Shown: positions 56,584 to 64,000 of the stretch, in pieces
How positions within the stretch are numbered: the stretch's first letter is position 1
How the letters are laid out: the number at the start of each line of letters is the position of its first letter
From: Paramarasmius palmivorus
Lineage: Eukaryota; Basidiomycota; Agaricomycetes; Agaricales; Marasmiaceae
Direction of reading: 5' to 3'
Assembly: GCA_037176845.1 (NCBI GenBank)
Contig: JAYKXP010000010.1
Coordinates: 1-64,000, forward strand
Length of the DNA: 64,000 nucleotides
The notes under the pieces: generated by a model
Seen by the model: only the letters and a program-made list of their open reading frames with translations
Database searches by the model: none
Told to the model about the DNA's origin: nothing
Program-made: the position numbers and the translations under genes

Positions 56584-58115
56584 TTAAATGATATCTCCCC
56601 TTTGAATCAGTATTCCAGCTTCCCTCGAAATGCAACTCCAGCACCTTTTCGTGCTCCCACACAACTCTGCCTTGGCCGAGCAGGCGATTGGAATTCCACG
56701 CAACATCACCTCTAGCGAACTCGGTTGGCCGGCCTCCCGAAGAATGTGCATCAGACACGCCTGGCCAAAACTCGTCTTCGCGGTTGGGTTCCCAATCTTT
56801 TCCCGTGCTTTGGCTTGATAGCATCGCATGCACTTTACACCAAACTTTTTACACTTCTTCTTGCCACAACCATCTCCACGTGATATGGACATCATATCTG
56901 GGCTTGATCGCCACGTTGGGTCGACAACTGCGCGTAAAAGCGCCCTTTTCGTCTCCGTTTCGGAATCTGTAGTATCGGCCACCACTATGGTATTAGAGGA
57001 GGTCTGGCCTGAGGCGCATTCAGACTCGCTACGAAGGTATGAGTATTACCATGGCATTCACCGAAATGTTACTGACTTCACTGTAACATGTGTAGCTTCA
57101 TCGGATTCGGGCCCCGGTATTGTCAAATGGACAACATCCGGTGCATTCGCCTCTGGATCTACGTGCGCCTCCGAGTCCGGGTCGGTCTGACCCTGTTGGG
57201 TGACCACAGTGAAGCTCTCGTCGTCTGTAGCTGCTACCAAAATGGTTTCTGTGTCTGTTTCGTCTGGCTGCCCAACTTCTGTTTGCTCGAGCTCGATCTC
57301 TCCAACCATCTGTGCGTCATCGGGAGGAGAGACGTCAAAGTGGGACAGCTCATCAGCAAACATATTCTTAGTTATTTCATCCATGATGGCGACATCCTCT
57401 TCTGGCAACCTGTCGCGCATGGTTCGTGCATACCTGGCCCTTGCATGATACACTCGAAGGGCAAATGGAAATCCGATTGTCTCCGCCTCTTCCAATGTGA
57501 TATCGTCATCACTCGCCACCAATTTCTTGAGACCTGGATGATACCAGGAAAGAACCGTGTACTGGCGGCCCAAAACGATCATCTGCACAGGAGACGTTAT
57601 GAGGCGACCCGCCTGATAGGCTATGTCATGGGAAAGATCATGAAACTCCCATTTCGTTGCAAGCTCGAGTGCAGGTAGTAGAACTTCGAGCGACAAAGGA
57701 TGGTTGCAAGGATGTTTTGCGCTGAATAGATGCGAGCTGATAGAGCCTTGTGAGTCCTTTCTTGTACCTCTATGAAATACGCCACACTCACCACGGCTGT
57801 AAGATAACCGTGAGGAACGCTTCGAATTGCGCCTTCGTGCAGCCTTCCAGAAGGACTGGTGTGTTCTCGTCCAAGACGGTAGGGTACACAGTCTGAAAGG
57901 TCTCGCTTGCCGGGAAGACAGCGTCTGGAATCTGGAATAACTCGTCCTCGACCTGAATGACATGGTCAATCGTCAGTAGATCAGATATTGACCGAAGTCA
58001 AGCAGACCTGGAAGGTGACTGATTGAAGAAAGAAGTGTTGATTTGGTCTACAAGTCACCGTATCGGCCTTTGGCTCCCCCGTCGCCAGTGCAGGCCCGTG
58101 TGGATACCACTTCAT
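56584..58115 (-). CDS. BTB/POZ protein with divergent cysteine module, copy 6
   Basis: Four exons (58115-58008, 57952-57792, 57736-57073, 57024-56584) give 457 residues. It has one more intron (48 bp, 57025-57072) than the other copies, placed in the linker. The BTB exon is VEDELFQIPDAVFP...CTKAQFEAFLTVIL and the helical block shows LELATKWEF and LGRQYTVLSWYHPGLKKLV. The first cysteine unit is rearranged (GCGKKKCKKFGVKCMRC); the second is intact (CSAKAELCGSTKRCWSC). It ends RGDII like its relatives. Upstream ATG at 58268 would add 51 residues. Confidence 0.7.
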
Positions 58116-58341
58116 ACTGACAGGCAATGGCGGTTGGGGATCAAAAGTGCTGACCTGCCCGGAACTCAACGAAGCCCTATATAGTGCACATGAGGCCGCA
58201 GTAGAAGCCCAAAGCTTATTACTACAGCATTTGGTCGTATGATCAGTAGGTTTACGTCCAGTTTTCAAGGAAATATCCCGATGTCTTTCATTTTGATACT
58301 ACAAACGACCCAAATACATACAACATTTTGGACGGACACGA

Positions 58342-61300
58342 TTAAGCGGGGAAGACACCAATAATGGGGCTCAACCAAGTGTCATAGTCCTCTTCGCTTT
58401 CGGGGTTTCCGGTTACTCTTAAGGCTCTAGCAAGGATTTTGTAGCTGCCAGGAGGTATCGCCGTTCCATTGGCGAAAATTGGGGTGGTGATGTCAATGGT
58501 GTTCCACCCGGTCTCGATGCTTTCGTCATTTCTTTCGGTGTATAACGTCTCTGCGAGAGTGCCAACCACTGACCCTTCGGCCGTAGCATCAACTAGATCA
58601 GCTCGGAAAATCGTTGTACCAAAGACCAGGCTATGTGGTAGTCAATACACATGTGAGAAGGCAGATAAGTGACGCCTTACCGATAAAGGAACGTGGGATA
58701 GTCGTTGGTGCTCAGATCGAAGGTGTAGTTAGTGGGTCCTGACTGTACATCACCAATGGAATCCAACACGGCAGGGATTGTGACTCCAAAGAAGAAATCA
58801 GTGTCATCAATGACTCGCTTGTCGATTAAAGATGCTGCAAGACCGATGTACGAGACATGGTGCGATTCTCCGTCAGCAGAGATTTCAACGAAACCAGAGT
58901 AAACGGGGAATGTAGTTGCATCCAGGCCACTGGGTGGTGTTATAGTGACGGTGAAGGTTGTGCTCTCGCCAGGTGCCAAGGAGAACGATTCAGAGCTAAT
59001 CTCGACTGTTGCTGCGTCGGTAGTTTGAGGAACGGGACCAAGCGCTGGGAAGATGGTGCCCTGTGAAAGCCCGTCAGGAACGAAGGGTGCTGCAGAAGGT
59101 AGGATGTACATACCGGTCGGACAGAGACTGCGGTTCCAGCTGGGACGTGACTAACACTGTATGCTTTATCTTCCGAACCAGTATTTGTAACGCTGATAGT
59201 GTGTCTGTTCAACAGACCGGTTAGGTATGGAGAGCACCATTGAAAATAATGAGATCACTGACTCGCCGACGAAGTGGGCGGTATCATTCAGGATGAGCTC
59301 GCCTGGAGAAACGAAAGTGGTGCTGTGTAATGCGTTATAGACGTTGATTAGACCAGCCCCCTGCTGCGTAAGCGTCTGAAGTGGATCTCCGTCGGTGTGG
59401 CTGGATGGAACCTTGGTGGAAGTGGTTTCGAAGAGAGTCCTAGCGCCCTGTGTGACTTCTTTGGACTTGCCCTTAACTTGCAACAAGAGTGCTGCACTTC
59501 CAGCAGCGAAAGGCGTGGCCATACTAGTTCCGGATTTGACACCATATGAACCTTGAGGAACTGGAACAGTGGACAAACTATATTGACTGTGAGTTGAGTC
59601 ATATGATCAGCCTACGCGGATACGAACATGTTTCCTCCCGGAGCTGCGAAAGCCGGCTTGAAGAAGAAATCATTGGAAGGGCCAAAGCTACGACATTGTC
59701 AATCCTCTATCTGGAAAGCGTGAGACATTAACATACCTGGAGAAGCTGGAGATAAGGCCTCCATCAGGGTCCGGGAATTCGACAGAACCACCTTCTTGTG
59801 GGAAAGACACGGTGATAGGTGTTCCTGCTGCGAATTGTTTCACGAGCTAAGCTAATCATTCAGTAAGATAATGGGCAGGGAAGCAGGGGTGTACTGACGA
59901 ATTCACCGTCCGCTGCTCGAATAAGTGTTGCGTTGAAGTTTCCGACGTCGATGGCGCCGAAGCCATTGCCGTTACTTGGGAGCCGAGTACATAAGTCCAT
60001 GGGAAGAACCTTAAACAAACCAAGAGACGTACTCGTAGATAAAAATGAAGTTGGCGCCTTTTGCAGCAGCATTAGTAGCTTTCTGAACCTATCGGAGCAT
60101 TTTCCATTTAGAATCTTTCGCAGTACCGTTTCAAGTACACTCACGAAGGTACAAGAGCCTCGTCGGATGACCTAGAAAAAGTTAGCTTGTCGAAGATGTC
60201 AAAATACAGAAAGACTCACGGTTAAGAAGCCAGAAAGATCGGGAGTATCATCGGCAAGGGGATTGCAGGCATCATCTGCAACAGTTGTAGAGTTTGACGT
60301 GGCATAGACGGGTAGAGGTTCCGAGACAGGGAATGGGAATAGCTCGTAGTAAACGACTGGATCATGTTCGGCCCCATTGATGGTGGCCTCTTGTAAAGCA
60401 ATGACTGTGCTAGAAGGATAGAAAGAAGTTAATCAGATCATGGGTAACCCGAGTCAGCTGCCCGCTTACTTATCTAAACTCGCAACGGAGATAGCATTCA
60501 CACCGGTGGCAGGAGCAGAGGCGTACCAGCTTCCGGACGCTCCCTGTCTCATTCTATCTGTCAGTACATGGTCTCAAGAGATAGGAAGACTTCCGTACGT
60601 CGTTTCCTGCAGCAATGGTGACAATTCTTCCTGCTTCTGCTATCCTGCTTGCAACAACACTCGAACTCGATTCCGTCCAGCCATCGGTCTCGCCGAGCGA
60701 CAAGGTTAAAATGTCTTGTCCATCTTTGAAACCAAGCAACAAGGAGTCGACAATCACTGAAATTTGACAGGATGATCAGAATGATGTTTTAGTGCGCGTC
60801 GTCAATGGCATACCATCATCAGTGGCAAAACCTTCGCAACCAAACACACGATATGCCCAAATTTCGGACTCATAGGCAACTCCGCTAATGTTGAAGGGAT
60901 TACCGGGATCTGCACCGATGATTCCTGCCACATGGGTTCCGTGTCCTGCAATGGAAGTTGTCAGAAGATAAAGAACAAGACAATTGTACGTTGCATTTAC
61001 CGCCGCACTGGTCCAACGGATCGTCGTCGGGAATCGGTGTGTTCGCGCCTGAACACAGGGTTAGAAACTTATCGTACCAGAGAAAGCTCCGAAATACCGG
61101 TATAGTCGTCTCCGACCAAGTCGAATCCACCGGCAACTTTGAAGCCTGGGCCAAAACCGTTACCGAGAGCAGGATGGGTGTAGTCGATTCCTGTACAAAT
61201 GCGCAAAAAACGCGAATATTATGAATGACAGGTATATGAAAAACGATCGAGCTTATCTCACCGGTATCAATGATTCCAATTTTAATTCCTTTGCCAAAGA

Positions 61301-62051
61301 TGCCCTCAGCGTGAAGCTTGTCAACGCCCTACATCACGGATATCAGGCGTGCCCAACAGACCATCTGCCAGTGGAAACGTACAGTGAGAATATGGGTCGA
61401 TTGTGAATCGGGTGGTACGGCCGGATCGCTGGGGTCAGTCACGATGTGTTCATTCAAAGGCCTTTTCGTAAGTGTCAGCGGGTATGATAGTAGCCATCCG
61501 AAGAGCAATACGAACTGTGGCCTTCTGAACTTGCGAACCGGTCGAATAGCCTTAACTCCTTCAGTCTGTTCCAATTTCGAAATGTCCTATGTGTAATGTT
61601 TGTCAACGCGTTCGACTAGGTTCTGAAGCTTCTTACATCCGGATTCTGATGGAAGAAGCAAGCGTAAATAATTTAAACAACATTGTAGGAATGCGAAGTG
61701 TTACCTCGAGGGTTACAGATGCGCCAACGAAGACGCCGGGGGCATTGTACTCTTTGTTTACATCGAAGGCGACGTCGCGCGCCTTGAATGATTGATAGAG
61801 ACGCTTATGAACATTGTCCTTTTCGCGATATCTTAAGTTTTGTACGGTTGCACTGTGATCATAAGACACACCTCTGAACGAGAAGAAAGCTGGCTGACTG
61901 TTGAGGAGTCATCGACTTCCACGATGTAACGGTTGGGAAGGATTGGCAAGTTGGTGGTCTTCTTCACAGAGGACAGTGGAACCACTGCCAAAGTCCAGTG
62001 TGCGATAGAAAGGAAAGAGATTAAGGAAAGGAAGAAATGCCGAGAGCCCAT
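58342..62051 (-). CDS. secreted subtilisin-like serine protease (S8, Vpr-like)
   Basis: The gene has many short introns; not every border was resolved, so only the span is given. It starts at ATG 62051 ([19 protein letters not shown]) with a signal peptide, then an I9-type propeptide ([13 protein letters not shown]). The catalytic triad is complete: Asp in GIIDTG (61266-61268), His in GHGTHVAG (60942-60944) and Ser in GTSMATP (59523-59525), with the oxyanion AGN near 60610. A PA-like insert ([21 protein letters not shown]) lies between His and Ser, and an Fn3-type C-terminal domain follows to VFPA at 58342. It is predicted to be an extracellular endopeptidase. Confidence 0.85.
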
Positions 62052-62099
62052 GGTGGAAGTGGAGGGCTTGAGGAAACAAGCCTGTAGGTATTGAGATGC

Positions 62100-63350
62100 A
62101 TACAAGGCCTTCTCATCTTATATGGAGTTCAATTCAGATATGATAGCCTGTTGTGCATGTGGGCAACGTGATGATGCGAGCATCTTTGAGCTCGAATTCC
62201 CTTCTTTGATCAAATACCCGAGGTTCGTCCAGGGGCCATGCAAGCTTCCATCTGGCTGCCGATACCGATGCATCGTGCTACATCCATAGATTAGTTGAGT
62301 GGATCTCGCGCGCTATTGACGAAAGGAGGCGACATATTTCGTGTCCATAATTGAGATGCCCTCGTAGCCTGGGAGTCTGAGAGCCAGGAACATGTTCCAT
62401 GTAATAATAGCTATCTACTAGAGTTCAGTCACGCAATGGCACAAGAGACTCTCGCGACTTACTGGTGACCAGGTCGTCGTAACGATGTTACTGTCATTGT
62501 AATTAGTGGTACTATCGTTGTCATAAACCATCCCGCATTTGTGAGTGCCGAGCCAGGACAAGCCTGATGTACCTTGAAAACCACATTGAGACGTCGGGCA
62601 GGTCCTTCAATTTGTAGAATACGTGTCGGAAACCGTGCGCTACCCTTGTCAGTTGATTTCAATGACTAAATCTATACAGTAAGAAATGTCGAGATCAAGA
62701 CGAATAGTATTCTCGAGGGCTAAAAGACGCACCTCTCGCAATACTCATAGATGATTGGCAAAAAGCATCTGGGCTAAGTAGCAGATGGTGGAGGCAACAA
62801 CACGAAAGGTCTTTGTGGTAATATTATCGTCTTGCAACCTCGTCAGTGTGATGACCCAGTTGCGCTTGAAAGGTGCAACATCATTCCAGCTGGCTTCCTT
62901 GACGGCTCCCAGGGGCATGGAAAATGGTGCCACAAGAAATCCATGTGGCCGTCTTTAAGATTATTGGAAGGATACTATCCCGGAAACCACCATCATCTCA
63001 TTTTAACTCCTCACTGACAACCCACTGATGCAGTCCTCTCTTGGCGTTCGGAATAAGATGAAGCCCGCTATAGCCGATATCATTAGAAGTGCGGAGAACC
63101 ATTCCCTCTTGAACTGGCCAACAGCGATGTGCCTTGATGTGAAGTCGAGAATTGAAAGCAGTAAACTGTGTGCTGAATGATCAGACTGATCAAGAGAACA
63201 TATCTCAATGTCTTTCACTCACTGAAAATCCTTTCCTTCCTCCGCAATGACCGACGAATATGACGCTTGCGAAGGTACCACTTCGACGGAGAAGACCGCT
63301 GTGCACCATGTGAATCATCGACCCCAGCCTATACATGAGGACTAAGTACG
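62100..63350 (-). other. unresolved minus-strand coding region
   Basis: Several minus-strand segments look coding and read like parts of one protein: CWPVQEGMVLRTSNDIGYSG near 63060-63130, LVAPFSMPLGAVKEASWNDV near 62870-62945 and RFPTRILQIEGPARRLNVVF near 62580-62640, then GLSWLGTHKCGMVYDNDS near 62520-62570. I could not connect them with a convincing set of introns and recognise no family. It may be a real multi-exon gene or a decaying one. Confidence 0.35.
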
Positions 63351-63537
63351 GACCTACCTCAATATGTAGTCAAATTTAACCACCGATATCATGGCGAGAG
63401 TTTTCTTCTGTTGAGATTGAAATATTGACCTGATACGAACTACCATTGCCAAAAGAACCTGCGATCAAGAGAGACTGTGACAGTCAGAGACGTCGCGCGT
63501 GACGGTAACGCTTTCTCCCTCAACACACTCCCACGCG

Positions 63538-64000
63538 ATGGTCAAACGGTCCAAACCTGCTCGGAAGGGTTCACCTTTACTGGAATTATGCCCCGAGTTG
63601 ATTCATATCATTCTTGGCTCCCTATCGCCCCGGGACATCGCCAGCTTAACCAGCTCGTGCCGCACTCTTCGTAGATATGTGGGCAAGGACGTTTTCTCGA
63701 TTGATCGCACCCTCGCTCCGTATTTTTCACCTCAGGAAATCGTCGATTTTCGCCTCATTCAAGCTCAAACAGGTGCAGTGCTGTCTGGCCTCCCTGTTAT
63801 GGGTTTTTTCTGCAACGAGCGGTACCCAAAGGCTGTCCTTAGTATCTACGTTGAAAGGGGTCTTCGGGTCGAGCATGAAATGGCAGTCATCCGCTTTCTA
63901 CAGGAGATAGGGTATGATTTTCGCGATCCCGAACAAATGGAGCGGCTGGACAAGGAGATTTCAGGAGAAGAATTCGATGATGATGGAAGAGCAGAACAAC
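63538..64000 (+). CDS. F-box protein (N-terminal part, runs off the window)
   Basis: The frame opens with ATG at 63538 and is still open at the window end, giving at least 154 residues. An F-box is clear at residues about 14-45: LLELCPELIHIILGSLSPRD followed by IASLTSSCRTLRRYV. It would bind Skp1 in an SCF ubiquitin ligase; the substrate-recognition part lies mostly outside the window. After the F-box come charged helices (IYVERGLRVEHEMAVIRFLQ) resembling an ankyrin-like or helical-repeat region seen in several fungal F-box proteins. No intron is needed within the visible part. Confidence 0.8.
   Translation, partial: MVKRSKPARKGSPLLELCPELIHIILGSLSPRDIASLTSSCRTLRRYVGKDVFSIDRTLAPYFSPQEIVDFRLIQAQTGAVLSGLPVMGFFCNERYPKAVLSIYVERGLRVEHEMAVIRFLQEIGYDFRDPEQMERLDKEISGEEFDDDGRAEQ

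Noticed and set aside
57025..57057. 33-bp intron in BTB copy 6 (donor at CG/gtgaat)
   Set aside because: Too short for this genome; a 48-bp alternative (57025-57072) keeps the frame and has a better donor.
57088..57678. Plus-strand 196-codon frame
   Set aside because: Antisense shadow of BTB copy 6, whose exon is supported by family similarity.
1..64000. CRISPR arrays, bacterial operons, rRNA or tRNA genes
   Set aside because: No regularly spaced repeats were seen, the genes are intron-rich and eukaryotic, and no rRNA or convincing tRNA cloverleaf was recognised by eye; a tRNA scan was not possible here.

Overview
The window is fungal nuclear DNA, most likely from a mushroom-forming basidiomycete (Agaricomycetes). 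Genes are dense and lie on both strands. They are cut by many introns of about 47-60 bp, and the families present (FG-nucleoporin/BTB, F-box, MYND, Ohr, and a Helitron with a USP-like tail) fit that group. Gene models were built by hand from reading frames, splice signals and paralogue comparison. For most of them the exon lengths sum to a multiple of three, which supports the borders.

Region by region. 1-7.9 kb holds a decayed Helitron: an HUH replicase remnant, a PIF1-type helicase and a USP-like cysteine protease, broken by frameshifts and stops and carrying a 34-base G run. 8.0-11.2 kb has a head-to-head pair of double-MYND-finger paralogues sharing a promoter with two CACGTG sites, then an F-box-like gene. 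11.4-15.0 kb has a disordered acidic protein and a single-pass membrane protein. 16.3-18.5 kb has a tandem pair of SAM methyltransferases. 18.7-38.8 kb is a housekeeping block: malate synthase, Get1, an SRPK-like kinase, Atg9, an ER FKBP, an extended SDR, Afg1, splicing factor Rse1/SF3B3 and a coiled-coil/serine-rich protein, mostly in convergent or divergent pairs with short spacers.

38.9-58.1 kb is an accessory cluster of six related BTB/POZ genes. Five carry, or carry remnants of, a paired C-terminal cysteine module (C-x6-C-G-x3-R-C-x2-C-C). The sixth is an FG-nucleoporin-like protein fused to the BTB domain and has lost the cysteine module. Interspersed are a tandem pair of Ohr/OsmC peroxidase genes, a tandem pair of beta-propeller-like genes and a secreted cysteine-containing protein. 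58.3-62.1 kb encodes a secreted subtilisin-like protease with the full Asp/His/Ser triad. A poorly resolved minus-strand coding region and the start of an F-box gene close the window.

Two themes stand out: repeated local gene duplication (MYND, methyltransferase, Ohr, propeller and BTB families within 64 kb) and several GC-AG introns. The most promising candidate for something undescribed is the BTB cluster, with its paired cysteine module and its FG-nucleoporin fusion member.
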